Origin: a filamentous cyanobacterium ESFC-1
GTDB taxonomy: Bacteria; Cyanobacteriota; Cyanobacteriia; Cyanobacteriales; Spirulinaceae
NCBI GenBank assembly: GCA_000380225.1
Contig: KB904821.1
Location: forward strand, 1,664,830-1,728,829
Direction of reading: 5' to 3'
Length of the DNA: 64,000 nt
Shown here piece after piece: positions 35,416 to 43,933 of the stretch. A program made the position numbers and the translations under genes. The stretch's first letter is position 1, and every line of letters starts with the position of its first letter. Under the pieces are notes generated by a model. The model was not told the DNA's origin. It made no database searches and worked only from the letters and a program-made list of their open reading frames with translations.

Positions 35416-36726
35416 TCATGGGTTGGCCCCGTCGGGATTAACCGAAAAGACTTCGGGGGAGGCGATCGCCCCCTCAGAAGGCGAAAACGCTGACAAGGAT
35501 TCGGACAGGGGCAAGCCGATATATTTTTCAATCAACATTAACAACTCGCTGGCCCCAAAGGGTTTAGTTAAATAATCCGTCGCCCCCACCATCCGCGCCC
35601 GCAGGCGGTCTACAAAGCCTTCTTTCCCCGTGAGCATTACAATCGGCGTTTGGCGAAAAGCCGTAGAACTGCGTAACATCGCACAAAGTTCGTAACCGTC
35701 GAGTTGGGGCATGGCAATGTCGCACAAAATCAAATCCGGTTGCAGTTTAAACACCACGCTCAAGGCTTCGAGGGGGTCGCGAATCAAAGTCGAGCGATAA
35801 CCTTGGGGAGTCAGGATATATTCTACTGTTTTCCCGATGGTGGCATCATCGTCAATGCAGACAATGTGGGGGGTTTGGGTTTTGTCAGCCCAAGCATTGG
35901 GTTCGAGACTTGCCGGGACGGTATGGGAAGGTGTTTTGAGGGTATGGCTGACCAACTGAATCCAACCCCGTTGCACATAGGGGTAAATCGCTCTGGCAAT
36001 GGCAAGTAAATCGCGATTGAGGTAGCGCGAAAGCTGGCGCAGGGAAGTTTGACCGTCAGCCCAATATTCGAGGCTTTGATAGGCATTATTGGGCAAGGCT
36101 TGTTGTAACTCGTCGGGATTAGCCAAGATCGGGCATTGATTGGGGGATTGTAAATGGGGGTAAAATTGATTCCACTGCTGAACTTGTTTGACGATCTCGA
36201 TCACGCAAGAGCCACTTTCGAGGGTGGTGAGTTGGGGGGCTAACATCGGCCCGATTTCAAAGCTAAAACTGCCTTGCCGCAAACTGAGTAAATCAAAGAG
36301 GGTTTCTTTGACCATGCTGGCCAGAATGCTGCGGCCTTGGGCGGGGCTGAGGGTATGGTTTTCCATGAGTAACCACAAGCAGGCATACTCTGGGGTATTG
36401 ATGGACGCAGTGGGGGAGGTTGGCAAGTCTCCTAGGGTATTTTCGACTTTGTAGCGGCGTAGATAATCCCGCAAGCGCCCTAAATTGTTGCTACTGCGGT
36501 CGGCAGCATAAGCGATTTGACCGTTGACGAAAAAAACTACCCAAAAGCATTCTTCTGGGAGGTGGGGGGTGGCTTCGTCGAGTAAACTGCTGTTGAGCGC
36601 AGTAGTCTCTGAGAGGGTATCGTGGGAGGAGCTATAAGCTTCCACATAAAGCTCTCCTGTGCGCTGACCGAGTTCGATCAGTTGCAGGATACTGCGAATA
36701 TCAATTTCATTGAGGGTTCCCTGCAT
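35416..36726 (-). CDS. PatA/PixG-type response regulator (DUF4388 plus receiver)
   Basis: A 436-residue protein. Residues 1-200 form the DUF4388/PATAN domain (MQGTLNEIDIRSILQLIELGQRTGELYVEA, FWVVFFVNGQIAYA), and about 290-415 a receiver domain (HIVCIDDDATIGKTVEYIL, LQPDLILCDIAMPQLDGYEL with the phosphorylated Asp, VMLTGKEG, DYLTKPFGASELLMLI). PATAN-receiver proteins act on the pilus motor ATPase PilB in cyanobacterial phototaxis and chemotaxis. It is the first gene of the taxis operon (with cheY, cheW and pilJ-like genes) and lies divergent from hmpF across a 549-base spacer that must hold both promoters. Confidence 0.93.
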   Translation of the reverse strand: MQGTLNEIDIRSILQLIELGQRTGELYVEAYSSSHDTLSETTALNSSLLDEATPHLPEECFWVVFFVNGQIAYAADRSSNNLGRLRDYLRRYKVENTLGDLPTSPTASINTPEYACLWLLMENHTLSPAQGRSILASMVKETLFDLLSLRQGSFSFEIGPMLAPQLTTLESGSCVIEIVKQVQQWNQFYPHLQSPNQCPILANPDELQQALPNNAYQSLEYWADGQTSLRQLSRYLNRDLLAIARAIYPYVQRGWIQLVSHTLKTPSHTVPASLEPNAWADKTQTPHIVCIDDDATIGKTVEYILTPQGYRSTLIRDPLEALSVVFKLQPDLILCDIAMPQLDGYELCAMLRSSTAFRQTPIVMLTGKEGFVDRLRARMVGATDYLTKPFGASELLMLIEKYIGLPLSESLSAFSPSEGAIASPEVFSVNPDGANP

Positions 36727-37275
36727 AAAATTAATGAAGAACTGGCGCTGCCGGGAAGCGAGTCCCGATAAAGTTAGATTAACAATGGAAAACCATTATT
36801 TTCTCCGAGGGCGATCGCGTGGGTTGTTAAAGAGTTCATCTTGAGCCAAGCCCGATTAAGCTTAGATTGTCTTGTTGTGATTATGGACAATTTTCTAGCA
36901 ATGATGAAACCCTCGCCTACAATCTGACCGTTCTTTTCATTGTAAGACCCGATACAGTAGAAAAGAAATGGTTATTATTTTGGGGGGAACAAGCGGGGGC
37001 TTGGCAACGGGGAATTGGGCTAGGTATGCTGGAGTAAATTTGTGGAATTTATCAGGTTTGTTTTCGGGGGAGGTGGCACTGTGGTTCCCAAGAAGCGATA
37101 AGCTATAAAAAGGAAAAAAGCTGGGAACGATCTCGCACTCGCCTGGGCGGGTTAAGAGTTCTATCCCACACGTTAAATCAAGACCAAAAAACGATACAAG
37201 CTCTTATGGGATATTGAGATCGGGATTTGGGTTCGATCGAACATTGACGGAGAAATAAACGAGAGGTCCATCAGC
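36727..37275. other. Divergent promoter spacer, taxis operon and hmpF
   Basis: 549 bases between oppositely oriented motility genes. It includes a HIP1 site (about 36811), AT-rich stretches and no known motif I can fix. A 46-codon frame at 36969-37109 looks accidental. The long leader before hmpF suggests complex regulation. Confidence 0.45.
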
Positions 37276-38994
37276 GTGCTGTATCTTGCCGAAGTCAGAA
37301 AGCAAAAAAGTGGGTTTATGGGCAAGGCTTCGACGGAACTCAAACTCCTAGCCTGCCAGCGTAACGATCAAACATGGAGTGCCGTCCCTGGCGATGAAGT
37401 CATTCCCTGCGATGCCGCCAATGATTTTGAGTCGGGGGTCATGGTGATGGTGAATTTGACGGGAAATCGCCAAGTCCAAGGAAGCCCAGAACTCGGCGGG
37501 CCGCGCTTGGTGAGTATTTTGCAAAACTTTTCTAAGCTCATTAGCGATCGCAAAAGCCAAGAAGAAGAAATCGAAGATTGGCGGCAATCTCTCACCATCC
37601 AAGCCCAAGCGTTAAGCGAAAAGGAAATGGAGTTAGAAGCCGAATGGACGCAACTCGAACAAATGCGCGAAGAAGCGTCCGGCCTCGAAGAAAAGCTCCA
37701 AGCCGCCGATGCAGTTCAAGCAGAATCTGATAAGCTGCAAGCAGAATTTGAACGCAAAACTCAAGAACTCGAACAAGCTTGGGAACATCTCCGGGGAGAA
37801 CAGCGCCAACTCGAAGAACGCCAAGACGAGATGCCGCCCGCCGGGGGACTCACCGAAGAACAAACAACTCGCATCCAAGAATTAATCGCGTCTTTAGAAA
37901 GCGCTGTCGCCAATGCCGATTTGCCCAACGACCTCAACAGTATTTTAGGCCAGGTCAGAGAACAGCAGGAAAACTGTCAAAGTCAAATCAGCGGCATCGA
38001 ACAGCAAAAAGCTGAAGCCGAAGGCCAACAAGCCGAAGCCGACCGCCAAGCCGAGGAACTGCAAGAGCGCCGTCAACAGTTGCAAGCGACCATTGAAGCC
38101 ATGCAACAAGCGCGAGAAGATTTACAAGCGCAACGTACCGCTTGTGCTGTGAAAAAAGAAGTGGTGAATCGCTTAAGCCAAGAAATAGAGGCGCAAACCG
38201 AACTGTATAGCGATCTATCCCGTTTAGCTGCCGGGGCAGGGGCGGCAGATGCCGATGAAAGTGTTGATGTTGAAGCCTTGGAAAATATGCCCCTGGGTGA
38301 GTTGCAAAAAATCGTTGATAATTTGCAAAATGACCTCAACAAGTCGGTGCAGTTTGTGAATGACCAAGAAGAAGAACTGTCTCTAGAACGAGAAGAACTC
38401 GATGAATTAAAAGGCAAGTTAGAAAATGCCAGCGATTATGACCGCATCAACTTAGAGCAAGAACTCGCAGATGCTCAGGATCGCTACAAAATGCTCAATG
38501 AAACCCTGATGGGTCAAAGACGAGAAGTTCGCAAACAAGAAAGCAAACTCAGTATTCATTTACGCACCCTGCGGCGAAGACAGGGCATTGTCGATACCGA
38601 GTCTAGCAGCCCGTCGATTAATCTGAATCCTCTGTTAGAAAGCTTAGAGGAACGGCAAAAAGAACGGCAAATTCAATTGCAAACTCTCGAAGCAGAACTC
38701 ACCGAAATGCAAGAGGGGGTGGATCATTTAGAATCTCAGTTGCAACAACATCAGCAAGAGCAAGCCGAACACGAAAAAGCCCTAAAAGACTTAGAAGAAA
38801 GTTGGCGAGAGTTGCAAGCATCCGCCGCCCAGATGTGGGCCAAAGTGAATGCGGCTCAAGATAATGTCCAACCCTTGCAAGAGACTTTAGCCGAGATGCA
38901 AAGCAAGTTAGAAGCCTTGGCTCAACATCTCGAACAAGGGCAAAATCAACAGCAGGCGATCGCGGATTTGAAAGAAACGATTGGTAGTATTTGA
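37276..38994 (+). CDS. hmpF: Pilus motility taxis protein HmpF
   Basis: A 572-residue HmpF. The N-terminal 100 residues (YLAEVRKQKSGFMGKASTEL, KLLACQRNDQTWSAVPGDEV) are conserved; the rest is a very long coiled coil (about 110-570) with Glu/Gln-rich heptads. In filamentous cyanobacteria HmpF is essential for gliding on type IV pili and helps to place the Hmp/Pil taxis complex and pili at the cell poles. The start is a GTG at 37276. Other pilus genes are absent, but the divergent pixGHIJ-like operon supports a joint role. It suggests the host is motile, most likely filamentous. Confidence 0.9.
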   Translation: MLYLAEVRKQKSGFMGKASTELKLLACQRNDQTWSAVPGDEVIPCDAANDFESGVMVMVNLTGNRQVQGSPELGGPRLVSILQNFSKLISDRKSQEEEIEDWRQSLTIQAQALSEKEMELEAEWTQLEQMREEASGLEEKLQAADAVQAESDKLQAEFERKTQELEQAWEHLRGEQRQLEERQDEMPPAGGLTEEQTTRIQELIASLESAVANADLPNDLNSILGQVREQQENCQSQISGIEQQKAEAEGQQAEADRQAEELQERRQQLQATIEAMQQAREDLQAQRTACAVKKEVVNRLSQEIEAQTELYSDLSRLAAGAGAADADESVDVEALENMPLGELQKIVDNLQNDLNKSVQFVNDQEEELSLEREELDELKGKLENASDYDRINLEQELADAQDRYKMLNETLMGQRREVRKQESKLSIHLRTLRRRQGIVDTESSSPSINLNPLLESLEERQKERQIQLQTLEAELTEMQEGVDHLESQLQQHQQEQAEHEKALKDLEESWRELQASAAQMWAKVNAAQDNVQPLQETLAEMQSKLEALAQHLEQGQNQQQAIADLKETIGSI

Positions 38995-39012
38995 GGGAAA
39001 GGTTTGTTTTTA

Positions 39013-39058
39013 GCCCTCACCCCAAACCCCTCTCCCACGGGAGGAGGGGCTTATTTTT
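39013..39058 (+). terminator. GC hairpin with T-rich tail after hmpF
   Basis: CCCCTCTCCC...GGGAGGAGGGGC is followed by TTATTTTTAT. It is one of the dispersed CCCTCACCCC elements and has the form of an intrinsic terminator for hmpF. Confidence 0.55.
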
Positions 39059-39365
39059 ATGACTGTAGCAAGGACAACAAAGTAGTAGCAGTAGTGCTGC
39101 GACCCACTTGAAGCGGTGGGTTATGGCGGATAGCTAGATTGTAGTCATAGCGTAAGTTTGAGCCGCCTAACCCCCCTACTGGCTCGACACAGCTTAATTT
39201 GTGCGATAGTCACCATCGTTAAAATGCTTGTATTTGGGTGCGTTACGCTACGCCAGCCCTGTCAAGGTGCTAGACTTCGCTTTAGTTTTACGGGTTTGAG
39301 AGGGGGAAGAGTGGGAAGAGGGGGAGGAGGGGGAAGAAAAAAACCGTGTTACAGGTCTGCCATGG
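39059..39365. other. Gene-free spacer with possible IS-end hairpin
   Basis: About 300 bases without a gene. The perfect-like stem ACCCAC-TTGAAGCG-GTGGGT (39102-39121) resembles the hairpins at ends of IS200/IS605 elements, and poly-purine GGGGGAAGAG tracts follow (39302-39340). No transposase residue is found, so the IS link is weak. Confidence 0.3.
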
Positions 39366-39399
39366 ACATAAGACCAAGGACAAATGACCTAAGACAAAC
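39366..39399. repeat. GACAAAR-type heptamers next to the symporter stop codon
   Basis: Units ACATAAG ACCAAGG ACAAATG ACCTAAG ACAAACT in 7-base register lie three bases from the stop codon (39402-39404) of the minus-strand symporter gene. Confidence 0.7.
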
Positions 39400-39401
39400 T
39401 C

Positions 39402-40802
39402 TCACGCTGCGGAGGGGGTTTTTTCGGTTTCGAGGTGGGTGAAATAGGTTTTGAGATCGGCAGCTACGCGATCGCTCAAACGGTAACAACCGAGTAAATT
39501 GGGAATGGCCATCAAAACCAGCATAATATCGCTAAAATCGACTACTGCGCTCAAATCTACCACCGAACCAAGGGCTAAGGCGATGAGAAACAAGATTTTA
39601 AAGACAAAAGTAAATTGGGTTCCCAACAGATAAGCCCAACATTGTTCGCCGTAGTAACTCCAAGAAATAATCGTCGAAAAGGCGAATAAAAAGACGACAA
39701 TGGCTAAAACCGCCGGAAACCAGGATACGGTATTACCGAAGGCTTGGGCGGTGATTTCAATGCCGTTGAGATTTTCGCCGGTGACTCCAGATGTGGCGAT
39801 CGCCAGGGCCGTTAGATTACAGATTAACACCGTATCGATAAAGGGTTCTAGTAGCGCCAGGATGCCCTGACGGACGGGTTCGGGGGTTTTGGCGGCGGCA
39901 TGGGCGATCGCGGCGGAACCCGTCCCGGCGGCGTTAGAAAAGACGCTGCGGCGTACTCCCTGGATAATGACCCCGATGATTCCGCCTTCGAGGGCGTTGG
40001 GGCTAAAAGCGTCGTGGAGAATCGTTGCGATCGCACTAGGAAGATCGGCAAAGTGTTGACCGATCGTCCAAAAACACAGCCCAATATAAATAAATAGCAT
40101 GGTCGGAACTAAATTACTCGCGACTCTGCCAATGCGACTAATGCCCCCTAGAATCACCAAACCGACGAACAAGGCTAAACCCACACCATACAAGCCTTGC
40201 CACCGCTCTAACCCAGTAAATACGGCAGTTAATGCGGCCAAGGATTGATTGGCTTGAAACATATTTCCTGCCCCAAAACTCGACCCCACGCACAATAAAG
40301 CAAAACTCCCGGCGAGTATTTTACCCAAACGGGGTTGGCCGCGATCGCGAAAGCCCCCGGCAAGATAATACATCGGGCCCCCAGAAATCGTACCATCGGG
40401 CTTGACTTCTCGGTATTTTTGGCCGAGGGTACATTCAACAAACTTGGTAGCCATCCCCAACAAGCCCACCATTGTCATCCAGAATACTGCCCCTAAACCA
40501 CCGAGATCGATCGCGATCGCAACTCCGGCAATATTCCCCAATCCTACCGTCGCTGATAACGCCGTGGCCATGGCTTGGAAGTGGGACACCTCCCCCGGAC
40601 TGTCGTCGTTGTCGTATTGGCCGAATAATACCGCGATCGCGTGACGAAAACCGCGAATATTGATAAATTTCAGCCGCAGGGTAAAGAATATACTAGCAAT
40701 GACAATCCACGCGATCGCGATCGGTATCCCCCCAATCTCAAAAAATACCAGGTGATGCAGCGTCGTCACCAGTTGCGAAAAATAGGTGTTGATATCAGGC
40801 AT
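39402..40802 (-). CDS. Sodium:alanine (AGCS-family) symporter
   Basis: A 466-residue sodium-coupled amino acid permease of the alanine/glycine cation symporter family, with about eleven membrane helices. Seen: GEVSHFQAMATALSATVGLGNIAGVAIAI (the family signature), FVECTLGQKYREV, GGPMYYLAGGF, GTGSAAIAHAAAKT, and ISWSYYGEQCWAYL. It imports alanine or glycine with sodium. The start is short of ambiguity (MPDINTYFSQLV). The gene stands alone, and the spacer upstream (91 bases) has no room for a glycine riboswitch. Confidence 0.94.
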   Translation of the reverse strand: MPDINTYFSQLVTTLHHLVFFEIGGIPIAIAWIVIASIFFTLRLKFINIRGFRHAIAVLFGQYDNDDSPGEVSHFQAMATALSATVGLGNIAGVAIAIDLGGLGAVFWMTMVGLLGMATKFVECTLGQKYREVKPDGTISGGPMYYLAGGFRDRGQPRLGKILAGSFALLCVGSSFGAGNMFQANQSLAALTAVFTGLERWQGLYGVGLALFVGLVILGGISRIGRVASNLVPTMLFIYIGLCFWTIGQHFADLPSAIATILHDAFSPNALEGGIIGVIIQGVRRSVFSNAAGTGSAAIAHAAAKTPEPVRQGILALLEPFIDTVLICNLTALAIATSGVTGENLNGIEITAQAFGNTVSWFPAVLAIVVFLFAFSTIISWSYYGEQCWAYLLGTQFTFVFKILFLIALALGSVVDLSAVVDFSDIMLVLMAIPNLLGCYRLSDRVAADLKTYFTHLETEKTPSAA

Positions 40803-40893
40803 AGATTGGGCGATCGTTAAATCAAAGATTATAGCGGGAGATTCTGACTTCCTGCTGAACTATCTTTACTCAACCTACTTTATAAGGTTTTAT

Positions 40894-41388
40894 TCAAGTG
40901 TATTTAGCTTTTATACTTCTAATTTCTGCGGCTAATGATTCCAACTTTTCTATGCCCTCGTCTAAAAAGTCATCACCTTTGTCTTGATTATCTTCCCTAG
41001 AAAGAGGTTTCCAGTTGTCACAGTCGAAGGTATAGCGAGGAAACCAATAACGGGGTAATTGGTGATCCAATGTCATACCCGGATGATTTTGCTTCCAGTT
41101 TTGATAAGTTGGATATTTAATATCGCCAACTTTTAAATAATTGCAAGCATATAAGGAGTATAAGACAGAAGCTCTCGAATACTGCTCTTTTTCTGTCGTA
41201 CCTGCTTCAATAAAATCATCTAAATCGGATTTCCTTGCAAAGCAAATATCTGTAAGAGTATAAATGTTTTGTGTCTTACCATTAAAAGGGTTTTCAGTAG
41301 TTCCGACACAATCAAACTCGAAGCAAAATACTTCAGATAATTCAACTAAGATTGTTTCCCAGTTTGGGTTTAACTGGACTTCTCTCAT
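40894..41388 (-). CDS. HNH-like nuclease-domain protein, 164 aa
   Basis: No named family is recognised, but residues 100-140 read HPGMTLDHQLPRYWF ... FDCDNWKPLSREDNQDKGDD. This has the layout of an HNH (beta-beta-alpha metal) nuclease: Asp108-His109, then Asn125, then the Asn134-x-x-Lys137-Gly138-Asp139 end seen in many HNH nucleases. The cysteine pairs often present are absent. The N-terminal half is unlike any nuclease I know and may bind a partner. It is the third gene of a tight AT-rich operon, 20 bases after the 105-residue gene. Nuclease function is inferred from the motif only. Confidence 0.65.
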   Translation of the reverse strand: MREVQLNPNWETILVELSEVFCFEFDCVGTTENPFNGKTQNIYTLTDICFARKSDLDDFIEAGTTEKEQYSRASVLYSLYACNYLKVGDIKYPTYQNWKQNHPGMTLDHQLPRYWFPRYTFDCDNWKPLSREDNQDKGDDFLDEGIEKLESLAAEIRSIKAKYT

Positions 41389-41408
41389 GTTTTCCTGCCT
41401 CAGCTTTA

Positions 41409-41726
41409 CTATTGATATTTCATTTTTATACTTTCAATCAATGCTTGCCCAGCTTCTAAAGCTTCAAATAAATCATCATTTTCTTTCGCTTCTTCGTACC
41501 TTAATTCTGCTTTATTGATGGCAAACTTAACGAAGTCTACTGGTTTGCTATCAGAAGACTTTTTCAGAAGTTCCCAGGATTTGCGAACGTTTGCCCAACC
41601 TACATTTTTGTAACCTTGTTGGCGTAGTTGTTTTTGATAATTTTTACTCAAAGCTCTAAACTTTTCCGAATTGCGCCTTTGAGCTTGTTGGTAACTTAGT
41701 CCGTCTAGTTGCTGTTTTTTTACCAT
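41409..41726 (-). CDS. Unknown small basic protein, second gene of AT-rich cassette
   Basis: A 105-residue, Lys/Gln-rich, mostly helical protein: MVKKQQLDGLSYQQAQRRNSEKFRALSKNYQ, NVGWANVRKSWELLKKSS, then an acidic helix ELRYEEAKENDDLFEALEAGQALI. No domain is recognised. Its ATG starts at the base next to the stop codon of the preceding gene (41727), implying translational coupling. The composition is low in G and C compared with neighbours. Confidence 0.6.
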   Translation of the reverse strand: MVKKQQLDGLSYQQAQRRNSEKFRALSKNYQKQLRQQGYKNVGWANVRKSWELLKKSSDSKPVDFVKFAINKAELRYEEAKENDDLFEALEAGQALIESIKMKYQ

Positions 41727-42185
41727 TTATCTTGCATTTCTGCGTTGATCGTTGTATCTAATCTTAACTTTTTTGCTAATATCTACCATTTCGCTGCTAA
41801 CTTTTTCAACTCTTTCAATATCTTCTCTTGCTGACTCTTTTGAAACTGCACCAATTTCACTCAAGATAGCATCATCTTCTTTCTTCACAGAACCGAATAT
41901 TTTTTTGAATTGCTGGATAAGTTCGCTTTTATTCCAATTCGTTAAGTTTGTGGATAAAGCACCAATCTTAGCTCGTAAGCCGAAGTTAGTCTTATTTAAC
42001 CTGTCGTTAATTGCAGCACGTTCGTTGCGTTCAGAAAATATTTTGACGAGAATTGCGGCAGATACAGTAATTTCACCAGTATTTACCCAAGACTCTAGGT
42101 GTTCTTTTCTTAAATTGTCGAGATTATTAGCTTGTAACGTTGGGTTTTCTTTTAAAATCTTTGCTTCTAGTTCTTTTCTTATCAT
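41727..42185 (-). CDS. Unknown helical protein, first gene of AT-rich cassette
   Basis: A 152-residue, charged helical protein: MIRKELEAKILKENPTLQANNLDNLRKEHLESWV, VSAAILVKIFSERNERAAI, and a coiled-coil-like C-terminus (SKESAREDIERVEKVSSEMV, basic tail YNDQRRNAR). No known domain, cysteine or membrane segment. It opens the three-gene cassette; the promoter must lie in 42186-42361, which it shares with a divergent Uma2 gene. Possibly a DNA- or partner-binding subunit. Confidence 0.6.
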   Translation of the reverse strand: MIRKELEAKILKENPTLQANNLDNLRKEHLESWVNTGEITVSAAILVKIFSERNERAAINDRLNKTNFGLRAKIGALSTNLTNWNKSELIQQFKKIFGSVKKEDDAILSEIGAVSKESAREDIERVEKVSSEMVDISKKVKIRYNDQRRNAR

Positions 42186-42361
42186 GTCCGTAATTTCCTC
42201 AGAGTGTGGAGAAAGTAAGTTAAATTAAGTGCTTAACACTACTATATCAACTTAATGTAATAAAACAAAAAACTTTGGCTTATTAGGGCAATATCGTCTA
42301 GCCTGTGTAACTTAACCTAAGTTCGGGATAAGATCGAGTAAGTTTAGTGGGATAACCCGCG

Positions 42362-42994
42362 ATGTATGCCGTCATTTCTCCAGTCGAAATACAACTACCT
42401 GTGGGCTGTGTGGTGCGGTTGTTGGGAACGTGGCAAGATTATTGTAGCCTCAGAGAAAGTCGGGGCGATCGCGCCACACCTCGCATCAAGTATAGTGAGG
42501 GTGAAATTTTACTGATGAGTCCTTTGCCCAAACACGGACGGGAAGCTCATTTGTTGGCGAGAGTAATTGAAGTTTTGTTAGAGTGCCAAAATCGTAACTA
42601 CGAAGCGTTTACACCGATTACCATAGAGTTGCCAGAACAAGGCGGCATTGAACCGGATTATTGTTTTTATTTGGATAATTGGCAAGCTGTTGTCGGTCAA
42701 GAACGTATCGATTGGCGCAACAGCCCACCACCCGATTTAGTCATAGAAGTGGATGTTACCAGTTATACCGCAGTCGAGGATTATTTGCCCTACAAAGTGC
42801 CTGAAGTTTGGTTATATCGAGATACAGGTTTGCAAATTTATAATCTCGAAAGGGACGGCTATCAACCACAAGATTTGAGTCGCTATTTCCCTAATGTAGA
42901 GTTGTCGGGATTGGTCGAACAGGTGTTTTCGGTGGCTTTAACCCAGGGTACAGGGGAAGCTATTCGCGATTTACGCCGTAGATTGGGGGCTTAA
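42362..42994 (+). CDS. Uma2-family (DUF820) putative endonuclease
   Basis: A 210-residue Uma2 protein: EILLMSPLPKHGREAHLLARVIEVLLE, ELPEQGGIEPDYCFYL with a catalytic Asp, DLVIEVDVTSYTAVEDYLPYKVPEVWLYRDTGLQIY. It is distantly related to the copy at 13069 but belongs to a different subtype (it has VTSYT where the other has LSDST). The gene is divergent from the AT-rich cassette. The role of this very large cyanobacterial family is unproved. Confidence 0.88.
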   Translation: MYAVISPVEIQLPVGCVVRLLGTWQDYCSLRESRGDRATPRIKYSEGEILLMSPLPKHGREAHLLARVIEVLLECQNRNYEAFTPITIELPEQGGIEPDYCFYLDNWQAVVGQERIDWRNSPPPDLVIEVDVTSYTAVEDYLPYKVPEVWLYRDTGLQIYNLERDGYQPQDLSRYFPNVELSGLVEQVFSVALTQGTGEAIRDLRRRLGA

Positions 42995-43047
42995 TCCATG
43001 ACCCATTACCAATCTTCAATTATTTTTCGGATTGGATATACAGAAAA

Positions 43048-43452
43048 TTACCAGATGGTTTCAATATTTTTGAGAGTCTGAATGCGAGAGTCACGGGTGA
43101 TTAGGGGGAGATTGAGAAAGAGAGCCGTTGCTGCAATAATACGGTCAGGCATATCGGGAACAGTATCTCGCGGAATTTGGGATAAGGTTTGAGCAATAAC
43201 TGCATCTAGGGGGACAAGGGATAAAGCAATATCGGGGTCAGATAATGCCTGATTCAGTTGGTCTAAAGCAGTTTGGGGAAGCCGATATTTTTCAACCAAA
43301 TAGATGATCTCAACTAGGGTAATCGCAGAAATATAAATAAAATTGCCATCTTCAATCGCTTTATCTAAGGCTAATATCGCTTCGTCAGAAAGCTGGTTTG
43401 ATGCTTCCAAATACCAGATGATGGTGTGGGTGTCAGCAACAACAGAACTCAT
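43048..43452 (-). CDS. VapC-like PIN-domain toxin
   Basis: A 134-residue PIN ribonuclease: MSSVVADTHTIIWYLEASNQLSDEAI with the first Asp, ALDKAIEDGNFIYISAITLVEIIYL with the Glu, VPDMPDRIIAATALFLNLPLITRDSRI with the remaining acidic residues. The start codon overlaps the stop of the antitoxin gene by four bases (43449-43452), the usual coupling of VapBC. The target RNA is unknown. Confidence 0.92.
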   Translation of the reverse strand: MSSVVADTHTIIWYLEASNQLSDEAILALDKAIEDGNFIYISAITLVEIIYLVEKYRLPQTALDQLNQALSDPDIALSLVPLDAVIAQTLSQIPRDTVPDMPDRIIAATALFLNLPLITRDSRIQTLKNIETIW

Positions 43453-43673
43453 GAAATATCTCTAGGAAAGCTACTCCACATTTCCTGTCGCGCAAGGGTA
43501 ATTTCCTCGTCACTGATGGGTTTGTTGAGATGAGACCACAATCCTTTAACACTGCGTCGCGGAGGGTTGCTTTTAGCTTGAGTTTGTAGGGACTCAATAA
43601 ATTGCAAAACTTCTTGCTGCTTATCGGGGGGTAAATGTCGCAGTTTGTTTAATAGGGCTTGTTCTAATGTCAT
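43449..43673 (-). CDS. VapB-like antitoxin (DUF2281)
   Basis: About 74 residues from the ATG at 43671-43673: MTLEQALLNKLRHLPPDKQQEVLQFIESLQ matches the LPxxKQxEVLxFIE pattern of DUF2281-type antitoxins of cyanobacteria. The C-terminal part SDEEITLARQEMWSSFPRDI contains the toxin-binding helix. A longer frame reaching 43709 would run into the preceding spacer and is not needed. Confidence 0.85.
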   Translation of the reverse strand: MTLEQALLNKLRHLPPDKQQEVLQFIESLQTQAKSNPPRRSVKGLWSHLNKPISDEEITLARQEMWSSFPRDIS

Positions 43674-43796
43674 GGCTGAGTTGCTAATAAATCCTATTCT
43701 AACGAACAAATTTGGCGAAAATTGGCCTCGTTATGGTTATACCTGGGAACAGATACACTCCCGCTATGTTTTGATAAGGAATACCAACTGTCAAGC

Positions 43797-43830
43797 AACC
43801 AACAACCAACAACTAACAACAAAAAACCAG
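43797..43830. repeat. CCAACAA heptamer array, sense orientation
   Basis: About five 7-mers (CAACCAA, CAACCAA, CAACTAA, CAACAA) lie about 105 bases before the start of the 43934 gene. The orientation is the same as before trpC and trmFO. Confidence 0.75.
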
Positions 43831-43933
43831 TCAATCATCGGAAAAACGTCTCACTCTACTCAACAAAAGAACAAATTTTGCGAAAATTCGTCTGTAGCTT
43901 CCTAGAACTTTATAAAATGTATGGATTATTAAT

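Noticed and set aside
36969-37109. 46-codon frame upstream of hmpF
   Set aside because: It has an ATG and a stop but no ribosome binding site, no motif, and lies in a promoter spacer.
39158-39442. 94-aa plus-strand frame before the symporter
   Set aside because: It reads through poly-purine tracts and a heptamer array and overlaps the symporter's 3' end.
40803-40893. Glycine riboswitch upstream of the sodium:alanine symporter
   Set aside because: The 91-base spacer is too short and lacks the conserved aptamer core.
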